DNA from: Methylococcales bacterium
Lineage (GTDB): Bacteria; Pseudomonadota; Gammaproteobacteria; Methylococcales; Methylomonadaceae
Direction of reading: 5' to 3'
Length of the DNA: 37,852 nucleotides
Assembly: GCA_026398935.1 (NCBI GenBank)
Contig: JAPLRW010000284.1
Location: forward strand, 1 to 37,852
Within the stretch, counting starts at the first letter, position 1. Every line of letters begins with the position of its first letter. This document shows, in pieces, positions 7,715-16,246 of this stretch. The notes beneath the pieces were generated by a model. That model was not told where the DNA came from and did no database searches. It was given only the letters and a program-made list of their open reading frames with translations. Position numbers and translations under genes: made by a program.

Positions 7715-8677
7715 TTGAAGATTTTTCCTAACAAAGTTTCCGTTATAGCGCCAGCCAGATTACACATGGGTTTTATTGATTTGAGTGGTTCTTTGGGGCG
7801 ACATTTTGGCAGTATTGGTGTGGCACTCAATGAAATCAGTACGCGATTATCGCTGGTTGCTGCAACGCAACGTACGGTTTCAGGCCCTTTAGCACAACGG
7901 GCAGAGAGTTGTTTAGCACTGTTTAGTCAGGCATTTAATGTGTCGGATAAACTTAATATTACTATTGAATCAGCTATTCCTGAGCATGTCGGTTTGGGGT
8001 CTGGTACGCAAATGTCACTGGCGATTGGCTCGGCATTAAATGCATATTATGATTTAGGTTTAAGCGTACGTGATATTGCGGCAGTGATGGACAGAGGCTT
8101 ACGCTCAGGTATTGGTATTGGTGTTTTTGAACAGGGTGGCTTGGTCGTTGATGGCGGAAGAGGGGAGCATACCATTACGCCGCCAGTGGTTGCACACATG
8201 GATATTCCAGATGCGTGGCGATTCATTTTGGTGTTTGATGAGCGAGGGCAGGGCTTACATGGTCAGCTGGAAGTGCAAGCATTTAAAACCTTACCGCCTT
8301 TTTCTCAGCAGGAAGCGGCGCGCTTATGCTATTTATTATTGATGCAGGGATTGCCTGCGGTAGCTGAAAATAACTTGCTGCCATTTGGGGAGGTGATTAC
8401 TCAGCTGCAGCGCGCGGTGGGGGAGCATTTTTCTTCTGTGCAAGGCGGCGTTTTTACCAGTCCTGAAGTTGCCGAGGCAATGCAGTGGCTGGCGCTACAA
8501 GGTGCTGTGGCGATTGGTCAGACATCGTGGGGGCCGACGGGTTTTTGTGCAATGGCTGGTGTTGATTTAGCCGAAGCGGTTACTCAGCGAGCCAGACAAG
8601 AGTTTTTACATTTTAAGCATTTGCGGTTTATGCTGGTCAGCGCGCGCAACAGTGGCGGTGAGGTGCAGGTTATTTAG
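7715..8677 (+). CDS. Beta-ribofuranosylaminobenzene 5'-phosphate (beta-RFAP) synthase
   Basis: Expected to catalyse the committed step of tetrahydromethanopterin synthesis, condensing PRPP with a 4-hydroxybenzoate or aminobenzoate acceptor with loss of CO2 and pyrophosphate. The protein has a GHMP-kinase-like fold. The N-terminal A-P-A-R-L-H-M-G-F-I-D-L (residues 12-23) is a family signature, and the glycine-rich V-G-L-G-S-G-T-Q-M-S-L-A-I-G loop near residue 92 corresponds to the GHMP phosphate-binding motif. R-S-G-I-G-I-G-V-F-x-x-G-G follows. At 320 residues the length is normal. The start is a TTG, because the next ATG falls inside the conserved motif. In bacteria this enzyme is a marker of H4MPT-dependent formaldehyde oxidation, so it points to a methylotroph. 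Other H4MPT genes are not in the window. Confidence 0.88.
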   Translation: MKIFPNKVSVIAPARLHMGFIDLSGSLGRHFGSIGVALNEISTRLSLVAATQRTVSGPLAQRAESCLALFSQAFNVSDKLNITIESAIPEHVGLGSGTQMSLAIGSALNAYYDLGLSVRDIAAVMDRGLRSGIGIGVFEQGGLVVDGGRGEHTITPPVVAHMDIPDAWRFILVFDERGQGLHGQLEVQAFKTLPPFSQQEAARLCYLLLMQGLPAVAENNLLPFGEVITQLQRAVGEHFSSVQGGVFTSPEVAEAMQWLALQGAVAIGQTSWGPTGFCAMAGVDLAEAVTQRARQEFLHFKHLRFMLVSARNSGGEVQVI

Positions 8678-9001
8678 TGTTACGCACCTTGATGCCGTTA
8701 TCAAAAAAACACAGTTGTGCTGTTTTTCGCGTTACCTAAAGCCGTGGCTTTTAGGAAATAAATGCCTTAAGTCGTCATCCCCAGTTCGACTATAGGTTTA
8801 TCCTTTATCGCTAAACAAGCGAGCAAGGTGCGTGTCGCCTAGCCTTTTCAAAAAGATTCCGTCAACCCTTCCCTAAAAAGCACTAAACAGATACGCGATG
8901 CGTTCTTGGTGCAGGTGAATGATTTGTTACACTTAAATATACTAAACCACTGATTTAGCGGTTATAATGACGCGTTAATGCGTTATGTTGGGGATAATTG
9001 A
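8678..9001. other. Intergenic region: weak terminator, hairpin, proA promoter area
   Basis: Three things are visible. A weak terminator follows the beta-RFAP gene. A hairpin CCTAAAGCC / GGCTTTTAGG lies at about 8735-8757. A TATAAT at 8963-8968 sits just upstream of proA, but no good -35 box is at the right distance. Confidence 0.4.
8705..8727 (+). terminator. Possible terminator after the beta-RFAP synthase gene
   Basis: AAAAACA (8705-8711) pairs with TGTTTTT (8721-8727) around a 9-nt loop. The stem is A/T-rich and therefore weak, but position and T run fit. Confidence 0.4.
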
Positions 9002-10258
9002 GTGGATATTAAGCAATACATGCAAACCATAGGCCAGCAAGCTAAGCTTGCTGGTCGTGAAATAAGCCGAACACCCTCGCTTAAAAAAAATCAGGCATTG
9101 TTGGCGATTGCTGAAGAAATTTCTCTGGCGCGTGATTTTTTGGTCGCAGAAAATCAAAAGGATTTAGCGGCAGGGCGGTTACAAGGTCTTGACAGTGCGT
9201 CACTAGATCGCTTGGCACTCAGCGTATCTGGCATTGACGCCATGATTGAGGGTTTAAAGCAAGTTGCTGCCTTACCCGATCCGGTGGGGGAAGTGACAAA
9301 TTTAAGCTACCGTCCCAGCGGTATTCAAGTCGGACAGATGCGTGTGCCGTTAGGGGTTATTGGCATTATTTTTGAGTCACGACCCAATGTGACGGTAGAT
9401 GCGGCGGCGCTGTGTCTAAAGTCGGGTAATGCCTGTATTTTAAGAGGTGGCTCAGAGGCGATTCATTCTAATAAGGCCATTGCTAAATGTATCGCAAAAG
9501 GCTTGCAAGTGGCAGGTTTGCCAGTGGATGCCGTGCAGGTCGTGGCGATTACCGATAGAGCGGCTGTAGGTGAACTGATTACTTTACAAGACTATGTCGA
9601 CGTTATCGTACCACGCGGGGGTAAAAGTTTAATTGCCCGTATTACTGCGGAAGCGACGATTCCGGTCATTAAACATTTAGACGGCATTTGTCATGTATAT
9701 ATTGATGATAAAGCTGACGTAAGCAAAGCGGTTGAAATTGCTGTCAATGCGAAAACGCATCGCTATGGTGTCTGTAATGCCATGGAAACTTTACTGGTAG
9801 CAGAAGCGATTGCGCCTAAAGTATTACCGTTGCTTGCGGCGCGTTATCGGCAAGCGCAAGTGGAATTGCGGGGATGCTTGAAGACCTGTGCGTTTATACC
9901 GGATTGTATTCGAGCTACGGAAGAAGATTGGCGTACAGAATATTTAGCGCCGATTTTGTCGATAAAAGTGGTCGCGAATATAGACGAGGCCATGCAGCAT
10001 ATTAATCACTACGGCTCAGCGCATACCGATAGCATTGTGACGGAAGATTATTCGCTTGCCAGACGTTTTCTACGAGAAGTGGACTCAAGTTCGGTTATGG
10101 TGAATGCTTCAACGCGCTTTGCGGATGGTTTTGAATATGGATTGGGTGCTGAAATTGGTATTAGTACCGATAAATTACATGCGCGTGGTCCCGTTGGACT
10201 ATTGGGGCTGACTTCATTGAAATACATTGTGTTAGGTGATGGACACATTAGGCAGTAA
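9002..10258 (+). CDS. proA: Gamma-glutamyl phosphate reductase (proline biosynthesis)
   Basis: Reduces L-glutamyl 5-phosphate with NADPH to glutamate 5-semialdehyde, the second step of proline synthesis in the cytoplasm. The 418-residue length is typical. Recognisable family blocks include [44 protein letters not shown], and the active-site Cys258 in Y-G-V-C-N-A-M-E-T. The C-terminus carries the usual [16 protein letters not shown]. The start is GTG at 9002, preceded by GGGGA about 8 bp upstream, which decides it. The stop abuts the nadD start, so the two genes are translationally close. Confidence 0.96.
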   Translation: MDIKQYMQTIGQQAKLAGREISRTPSLKKNQALLAIAEEISLARDFLVAENQKDLAAGRLQGLDSASLDRLALSVSGIDAMIEGLKQVAALPDPVGEVTNLSYRPSGIQVGQMRVPLGVIGIIFESRPNVTVDAAALCLKSGNACILRGGSEAIHSNKAIAKCIAKGLQVAGLPVDAVQVVAITDRAAVGELITLQDYVDVIVPRGGKSLIARITAEATIPVIKHLDGICHVYIDDKADVSKAVEIAVNAKTHRYGVCNAMETLLVAEAIAPKVLPLLAARYRQAQVELRGCLKTCAFIPDCIRATEEDWRTEYLAPILSIKVVANIDEAMQHINHYGSAHTDSIVTEDYSLARRFLREVDSSSVMVNASTRFADGFEYGLGAEIGISTDKLHARGPVGLLGLTSLKYIVLGDGHIRQ

Positions 10259-10891
10259 ATGATTGGTATTTATGGCGGTACTTTTGATCCCGTGCATTTT
10301 GGGCATTTGCGGACAGCCGTTGAAATTAAAGCGTTGTTTGATTTGGATGAAGTCCGTTTAATTCCTTGTGCGAATCCGCCCCATCGGACAGCGCCGTTAA
10401 CGCCTCCCGCTATGCGTTTACAGATGCTGCAGTTAGCACTGGCAAACAGCCAAGGATTAGTGGCGGACGGTTGTGAGCTTGATAGAACAGGTCCTTCCTA
10501 CACGGTTGATACTCTGCGTGAGTTACGTGCAGCGCATGGCGATACACCGTTATTGCTGTTTATGGGTATGGATGCCTTTGCAGATTTGGAGTGCTGGTAT
10601 CAATGGCCACATTTATTTGATTATGCTCATATCGTGGTGATGACTCGCCCCGGGTTTACAGTGCCAGCAGATATTGGCAGCAAACGTGATCGGCTGGTTA
10701 GTAACGCCGCACTATTACAACACGCACCGGGCGGGAAATTATTTTTTCAACATGTCACACAGCTGGATATTTCGGCGACCGCAATCAGAAACTTGATCGC
10801 TAAACGACAAAACCCACGTTTTTTATTACCGGATAGTGTCATTGACTTTATTCGACAACATAACCTTTACCAGCATGAATCGCTGGTGTAA
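10259..10891 (+). CDS. nadD: Nicotinate-nucleotide adenylyltransferase (NAD biosynthesis)
   Basis: Adenylylates nicotinate mononucleotide to deamido-NAD in the cytoplasm. The protein starts with the nucleotidyltransferase signature G-G-T-F-D-P-V-H-F-G-H-L, containing the (H/T)xGH motif, and ends with I-S-A-T-A-I-R-N-L, the ISSTxxR-type motif. The 210-residue length is normal. Its ATG directly follows the proA stop (TAAATG), so it is almost certainly co-transcribed. proA or holA followed by nadD and rsfS is a common gammaproteobacterial order. Confidence 0.96.
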   Translation: MIGIYGGTFDPVHFGHLRTAVEIKALFDLDEVRLIPCANPPHRTAPLTPPAMRLQMLQLALANSQGLVADGCELDRTGPSYTVDTLRELRAAHGDTPLLLFMGMDAFADLECWYQWPHLFDYAHIVVMTRPGFTVPADIGSKRDRLVSNAALLQHAPGGKLFFQHVTQLDISATAIRNLIAKRQNPRFLLPDSVIDFIRQHNLYQHESLV

Positions 10892-10918
10892 TACCCCCTT
10901 AATACTATAGGAATTTAA

Positions 10919-11266
10919 ATGCAAGCAACTGAATTATTGAATATCATTGAAACCGTTTTAGATGATAAAAAAGCGCAGGATCTGACTGTAATAGACGTGC
11001 GTGGCCGTAGCAGTGTAACTGACTACATGGTCGTTGCAACGGGTACGTCTAATCGTCACCTTTCGTCTATGAGCCATTACGCGTCTGAAGCGGTTAAAGA
11101 AAAAGGTTTTAAGCCCTTAGGTATTGAAGGGGATCAGGGTTCTGATTGGGTATTGGTGGATCTAGGGGATGTTGTGGTACACCTGATGACCGAACAAGCA
11201 CGCGATTATTATCAACTTGAGAAATTATGGGCAGTGGGTGCAGTACCAGAGCAGCGGATAGCGTAA
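10919..11266 (+). CDS. rsfS: Ribosome silencing factor RsfS
   Basis: A small (115-residue) cytoplasmic DUF143/Iojap protein that binds ribosomal protein L14 and blocks subunit joining during slow growth. Diagnostic stretches are D-V-R-G-R-S-S-V-T-D-Y-M-V-V-A-T-G-T-S-N-R, G-I-E-G-D-Q-G-S-D-W-V-L-V-D-L-G-D-V-V-V-H, and R-D-Y-Y-Q-L-E-K-L-W. AGGA at about 10909-10912 is a good ribosome binding site. It lies 27 bp after nadD. In E. coli and many relatives rlmH follows; here the unknown coiled-coil gene takes that place. Confidence 0.95.
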   Translation: MQATELLNIIETVLDDKKAQDLTVIDVRGRSSVTDYMVVATGTSNRHLSSMSHYASEAVKEKGFKPLGIEGDQGSDWVLVDLGDVVVHLMTEQARDYYQLEKLWAVGAVPEQRIA

Positions 11267-11351
11267 CGCTATTGAGTTAGTGAAGATAAAAAATAAAGGT
11301 TGTTACTTACGTAAACAACGTTAATTACACATTTTACCCGGGAATAGTCTT

Positions 11352-13205
11352 ATGCAGGCCTTTGTAAGCAATCTTAAAGAGGTTCTTTTGAACTGGAATT
11401 CCATTACCATTCACAGTCCGTTAGTGAGTGCTGTCATTATTGGCGTTATGATTGCCCTTATGACGTGGTTTTTGTTATCGCGATATTACCGGGCAAAAAT
11501 GGGTAAGGTGCGTGCGCACTGCCAACAACAACTGACGGCCGCTGAGCAAGAGCAACTTCAGGTGAGTGATGTTTTAGCCTCGACGGTTGAGCAGTTGTTA
11601 GATACTGAAACTGAATTGAGCAGCCAAAAACAGCTTGTGCAACAGTTAGAGCATGATAATGCGCTTGCGCAGGTTACGATTGCGCGAGCTTCGGAACTGG
11701 AAAAAAATCTTGCACAAGACTTGCAAACTTTGCAAAGCAATTTTTTCTTCAGCCAGCCTTTACCTGCTATCTCAGAGAGTAATGTCTCTACGTTATGGCA
11801 ACAGCACAGCAGTGTGGTTAATGAGTTGGTCAACCGTTTAAAAACAACCACGCAGGAGCAGTTGGCACTTAAGCAAGAAAAAAGTAAGCAGCGTGATTTA
11901 CTGGCTGGGTTTGAAGTCACTGTGCAAGAGATGAACCAAAAAATGGCTGCCCAGGCAGCGCAACTGGCTAAGCTTGAACACGATTTTGAAACGCAACAGG
12001 CGCGCGTGGTAGAGCAACAAGCACAGCAGGAACAATTAAGTGTGGAACTGGTTTTGGCTAAGGAAGAGCATGCGCAAGCATTGCTGCAACAGGCTGAATT
12101 AATTAAAGCGTCAGCCAAACCGCTACAGACTGAAGCATTACCCGTTATTAATGAGCCCGTTGCCGTGGCAGTTAATGACGAACAAGTCGCTGTAATAGAC
12201 GATGTTATCGCTCAAGCGGCGCATAAAGCGCCTGCTGTAGCAGCAGTGAGTGCCAGTTTTAAAGCACCTGAAGCGCAGATTTTAGTGCAGGACGTAGCAT
12301 CTACACGGGTGTCCGAACCATTAGAATCGGTAGCTATAACGCTGGTATTGGCTGAGCAAGCGTCTGTCGCCGATGCATCCGTCACAAAACTTAAAAGCTT
12401 TTTTAGTTTTAGTAAGAAATCTGAGCAAGAAACGGCAAGCGTGCCGCCAGCCGATCAGGATGAAGCGACATTAATAGTGCCTGAGAGTACTGATCATACG
12501 CTTAGCGTAGAGGTTGAACCAACGGATGCAATAGAAAGCTTTATTCATCAATCTGAGCACAAAGTAGAGTCGTTATTCAATACGTTGAAGTCCAGTTTTA
12601 AATCCAATAAAACGCCTGCTTTACAAAAAGATGTGGAGGATGCTGTGACATCGGTAGCAGCAGAAATAGCGGCTGTAGAAACCAGTACGACTGTAGAGCC
12701 CATGGCGAAGCTTAAAAACAGGTTTAGTTTTGGCAAAAAGGATGAGCAAGACGTGGTAAAAGCCACGCAACCGATTCAGGATGCAACAACAGCATTATTG
12801 AGCACTGACGCGCCCGTTACAGTAGTAACGGCAAATGTTAAGTCAGCGGAAGATAAAAAACCGTCTATGTTTAATGCTTTTAAATTAGGTAAAAAGCAAG
12901 CGAAAGTAGAAGCGCTGGTTATAGATGGTGCGCCGTTATCCGTGGCACCAGCCATTGATGTGTCGGTAAAAACGCCAGTATTGAACGACGTAGTGGTTGA
13001 GCAAGATGTGGCTGTTACTAAGCTTAAAAAACGTTTTGGCTTGGGTCTTTTTAGTAAAGGTGCGCTTGCTGAGTATGCAGAAGAAGCCCTGGAGAAGTTA
13101 GACGCACTTTCTGAGCCCACCGTAGATCAAGAAACGGTTGAGCAAGAACATTCTGTATCGGATAAATTAAAAGGTTTTTTCCGTAAAAAAACCACTGAAA
13201 AATAA
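11352..13205 (+). CDS. Unknown membrane-anchored coiled-coil protein with six basic amphipathic motifs
   Basis: I do not recognise the family. The 617-residue protein has one predicted membrane segment at about 24-44 (S-A-V-I-I-G-V-M-I-A-L-M-T-W-F-L-L), then a Gln/Glu/Leu-rich probable coiled coil at about 55-255. The rest is a low-complexity Ala/Val/Asp/Glu-rich region carrying six spaced basic-aromatic motifs: KLKSFFSFSKK (346-356), TLKSSFKSNK (411-420), KLKNRFSFGKK (453-463), MFNAFKLGKKQAK (506-518), KLKKRFGLGLFSK (557-569) and KLKGFFRKK (605-613). These could be short membrane- or partner-binding helices on a disordered tail. The topology suggests a short periplasmic N-terminus and a long cytoplasmic tail, but the charge rule is not decisive. 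It follows rsfS by 85 bp and ends at a strong terminator, so it may belong to that transcript. Confidence 0.8.
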   Translation: MQAFVSNLKEVLLNWNSITIHSPLVSAVIIGVMIALMTWFLLSRYYRAKMGKVRAHCQQQLTAAEQEQLQVSDVLASTVEQLLDTETELSSQKQLVQQLEHDNALAQVTIARASELEKNLAQDLQTLQSNFFFSQPLPAISESNVSTLWQQHSSVVNELVNRLKTTTQEQLALKQEKSKQRDLLAGFEVTVQEMNQKMAAQAAQLAKLEHDFETQQARVVEQQAQQEQLSVELVLAKEEHAQALLQQAELIKASAKPLQTEALPVINEPVAVAVNDEQVAVIDDVIAQAAHKAPAVAAVSASFKAPEAQILVQDVASTRVSEPLESVAITLVLAEQASVADASVTKLKSFFSFSKKSEQETASVPPADQDEATLIVPESTDHTLSVEVEPTDAIESFIHQSEHKVESLFNTLKSSFKSNKTPALQKDVEDAVTSVAAEIAAVETSTTVEPMAKLKNRFSFGKKDEQDVVKATQPIQDATTALLSTDAPVTVVTANVKSAEDKKPSMFNAFKLGKKQAKVEALVIDGAPLSVAPAIDVSVKTPVLNDVVVEQDVAVTKLKKRFGLGLFSKGALAEYAEEALEKLDALSEPTVDQETVEQEHSVSDKLKGFFRKKTTEK

Positions 13206-13262
13206 TCCTTCGCGTTATTGACGGCGGCTTCGTCGTTAGTGAGGGTCATTGGCCGTTAAATT

Positions 13263-13307
13263 AACCTTGTCGGGTTGGCGCTAGCCTAATTCGACAAGGT
13301 TTTTTTT
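13263..13307 (+). terminator. Strong Rho-independent terminator
   Basis: AACCTTGTCG (13263-13272) pairs perfectly with CGACAAGGTT (13292-13301), with a further GGC/GCC pairing in the loop, and T runs to 13307. It lies between convergent genes and may also slow transcripts of the kinase gene on the other strand. Confidence 0.9.
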
Positions 13308-13329
13308 GGTATGTCTGGTGTGGGGTTTT

Positions 13330-15783
13330 TTACTGATGAATGGGTAGAATAAGTGTAAATGTACAACCAATAGCCGGGTTATTACGTGCAAATAATTGCC
13401 CCCGGTGTGCCTCGACAATGTGTTTGCAAATAGCCAAACCAAGACCCGTACCCCCTGCATTGGTTTTTGTTTTACTGCTTTGAACAAACTTATCAAACAC
13501 CGATTCCAGTTCGTTTTCAGGAATACCTACGCCGGAATCGCTGACCGCTATTTGAATAGTTGGTATTGCTTCCGTACTGTCTGCCTGATTTAACTCGCCT
13601 TGATATAACTGGATGTTAATTGTGCCGCCAGTCGGCGTGAATTTTATAGCGTTAGAGAGTAGGTTACGAATAACTTGTCCGATTTGAGGCGCGTCTACTT
13701 CTGCGATGGTTTCACAGGTTGCGGTATCTAAGGTGACCTGTAATTGCTTGGGAAGGGTGAGTGACTCAAATTCCGTTAGTGCTTCTTGCGTCAGTAATTG
13801 CAGATCATAATGATGTACATCGAGAATCATTTTGTTTGCTTCAAACTTGGAGGAATCGAGTAGATCGTTCAGTAATTTCAATAAGCGCTCGCCGGATACA
13901 TGAATACGATCAAAGTAAGTATGCAGTTTTTCAGAGGGATCGCTGAGTGTATTGTTCAGTCCAAATTCTGCAAAAGAGAGAATGGCATGCATCGGTGTGC
14001 GTAATTCATGCGACATATTGGTGAGAAATTCTGATTTAAGCTTATTTGCGTATTCAGCTACTTCTTTTGCATGCATTAATTCCAGCGTTCGCGCATCAAC
14101 CATATCCTGCAGGTGGTCACGATGCGCTTGTAATTCTATTTCTGCCGCTTTACGGTCACTGATGTCAACATGCGTACCGACCAAGCGCTGCGGAACAAGC
14201 GGCTTGCCATCGCTACCCACTACCAGCTTAGCGCGTGACAGAATATCAACCCAGTGGCCGAGTTTATGGCGCATCCGAAACTCAACTTCAAAGAGGGGGG
14301 ATTTTCCTTCAATATAAGCGACCACTTTTTGTAAAATACCTTCACGTTGTGAGGGATCAATCAGTTTAGTCCAGGTATCTAAATCGGCTTCTAACTCACC
14401 TTCGACGTAGCCAAGCATCGATTCCCAGCGCGGGGAATAGTAAATTTCATTGTTTTCCATATTCCAGTCCCACAAGCCATCATTAGCGCCCTGTAACGCA
14501 TAATTTAAGCGTTCCTGGCTGTGGGTTAATAGTGCTTCCGCTTTTTTATGTTCAGTGGTATCGGTGACAAAGCCATGCCACAGTGTCGAATTATCCGCTT
14601 CTCGCTGCGGCATGGCATTGCCTAAAAGCCAACGTACTTCACCATTGTCGAATTTAACCCGGTACTCATGTTGCCAAAGACTCAATTCTTTTGCGGAGGT
14701 CTGCATCGAAGCTATAACCTGATCGAGGTCATCGGGGTGAATCACCGTCAATATTTTACTGGCATCCTCAAAGACGTCTTCTGGACTGAGCCTGTAAATG
14801 TCATGAATGGCTATGCTGGCGTAAGGGAATGACATGCTACCATTGGGACGTGAACGAAACTGATAGATGAATCCCGGAATACGATTGGCTATTTTTTGGA
14901 AACGGGATTGTAATTCTTGCTGTGTTCTTTTTTCGCTCAAGCGCTCGCTATTACGTTTATAGCGCGTATAGAGAGTGGCGGCCAACAATACGCCAATCAA
15001 GGGTAATAAAAAGAATAAGACAGCGGGGGCTAAAAATGATTGGTCTTGGTAAACACCAAACCATTTTTCATATAAAGCGTCGTAACGTCCAGTGGTCTTT
15101 GTGAGTGCTAAACCTTCATTGATACTCGCGAGTAAATCAGTTTGTCCCTCTTGCACAGCAAAGGAGAATTTTTGGAGAAATCCTATATTGATGGGCAGTG
15201 CGTGAACTTTGGATAAATGATATTTTTCCACGGTTTGCATGCCAGTTAGTTTTCCTAATAACATGGCATCATGCTTACCGGAGGCCAGCATGTTTAAACC
15301 TTCTGCGGAGGTATTTACTAAGACTAATTGTTTTTTCCAGCCTTTGGACAGGGCGTAGTCATGCGCTAAATCACCTTTGAGTACGATGATGGATTTACCG
15401 TTAAGATCGGCTTCTGATTGAATATGTCCCTTGTTGTTGCTTACGAATATTGCACCATGGACGATTACCGTTGGTACGGTAAAATCTGCGAATTGATTAC
15501 GTTGTTCTGACTGCGCGAGATTGATTAATACATCAATTTTCCCCGCTTCAAAGTCTTTAAGCAGTTCATGGGATGGCTTAACCTGAATGGTATACGGGAT
15601 ACCGACTTCGTTAGCCACTGATCGCCATAATTCAACGCTAAATCCTCCTGCTGTTTCATTGGTGTAACCCGTAGCGAAAGGCGGGTAATCTTGTTCACTT
15701 CCCACAACAAGCGGACGATCAATCGCCGCTAGTGCATGGCTTAAAGTGGTCATGCATAAGAAAACAAAACTGAGTAAACGCAT
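13330..15783 (-). CDS. Sensor histidine kinase with periplasmic SBP_bac_3 sensor and two PAS domains
   Basis: A membrane sensor kinase of 817 residues from my chosen start. The order is: signal peptide (1-20, ending H-A-L-A-A), a type-3 solute-binding domain (about 22-245, with G-S-E-Q-D-Y-P-P-F), a membrane segment (about 249-275), two PAS/PAC modules (about 295-415 and 420-548), then HisKA and HATPase_c. His592 in M-S-H-E-L-R-T-P is the phosphorylated residue. The N box (N-L-L-S-N-A-I-K-F) and G boxes (D-S-G-V-G-I-P; G-G-T-G-L-G-L) are intact, so it should be active. There is no receiver domain and no response-regulator gene nearby. The sensor resembles amino-acid-binding proteins, but its ligand is unknown. 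I chose ATG 15783 because it gives a clean signal peptide; in-frame ATGs at 15819 and 15858 would lengthen it, and none has a good ribosome binding site. Confidence 0.9.
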   Translation of the reverse strand: MRLLSFVFLCMTTLSHALAAIDRPLVVGSEQDYPPFATGYTNETAGGFSVELWRSVANEVGIPYTIQVKPSHELLKDFEAGKIDVLINLAQSEQRNQFADFTVPTVIVHGAIFVSNNKGHIQSEADLNGKSIIVLKGDLAHDYALSKGWKKQLVLVNTSAEGLNMLASGKHDAMLLGKLTGMQTVEKYHLSKVHALPINIGFLQKFSFAVQEGQTDLLASINEGLALTKTTGRYDALYEKWFGVYQDQSFLAPAVLFFLLPLIGVLLAATLYTRYKRNSERLSEKRTQQELQSRFQKIANRIPGFIYQFRSRPNGSMSFPYASIAIHDIYRLSPEDVFEDASKILTVIHPDDLDQVIASMQTSAKELSLWQHEYRVKFDNGEVRWLLGNAMPQREADNSTLWHGFVTDTTEHKKAEALLTHSQERLNYALQGANDGLWDWNMENNEIYYSPRWESMLGYVEGELEADLDTWTKLIDPSQREGILQKVVAYIEGKSPLFEVEFRMRHKLGHWVDILSRAKLVVGSDGKPLVPQRLVGTHVDISDRKAAEIELQAHRDHLQDMVDARTLELMHAKEVAEYANKLKSEFLTNMSHELRTPMHAILSFAEFGLNNTLSDPSEKLHTYFDRIHVSGERLLKLLNDLLDSSKFEANKMILDVHHYDLQLLTQEALTEFESLTLPKQLQVTLDTATCETIAEVDAPQIGQVIRNLLSNAIKFTPTGGTINIQLYQGELNQADSTEAIPTIQIAVSDSGVGIPENELESVFDKFVQSSKTKTNAGGTGLGLAICKHIVEAHRGQLFARNNPAIGCTFTLILPIHQ

Positions 15784-16246
15784 CGAATTCGATTGGGAGT
15801 GTATTAAAGGGCTCGACATGAACAACAGCTTACGGATAAGCCAACCCCAACCCTGCATAGTATAGTAGATAGCGGTGACTTTCGCTGAAAATAGTGGTGT
15901 TAGCGAAGCTATGTAGGTTGGCTGATATTGGATAAAGGCCGCTGCTTTCGCCTTTATTTTGGTATGATGGCGAACGGCATCATTAACCAGAAAGGATGCT
16001 GAGGGACAATTTAAACGCTCGTGAATTCTCCGGCAATGGCTTCATACTGCCGTTTTTTCAATAAGAGGGGCGTCTGGATTGGACGCTTTATAGTGTAATA
16101 AAAACCTAAAAAACGAATGCTTTTGCGGTTTATAGTGTGACCGGAAGCGTTACGCTGTCGCGTTATTTTCATAGCTATCTTTAGGATAGCCCTAAGCCGT
16201 TATCCTAAAGCTAGCGATACTTATTCTTAATTTCTACGGAGCAATC
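15784..16246. promoter_or_regulatory. Divergent intergenic region with direct repeat and hairpin
   Basis: About 460 bp between the kinase and the acyl-CoA synthetase gene. TTTATAGTGT occurs twice, at 16087-16096 and 16129-16138, 42 bp apart (about four helical turns). A hairpin CTTTAGGATA / TATCCTAAAG lies at about 16185-16215, just before the ribosome binding site (GGAG at about 16236-16239). No near-consensus -35/-10 pair was found. The region probably drives both genes. Confidence 0.45.

Noticed and set aside
11558-12118. Long minus-strand frame rich in Cys and Ser
   Set aside because: It is the complement of the Gln/Glu/Ala-rich coiled coil of the plus-strand gene; composition is an artefact.
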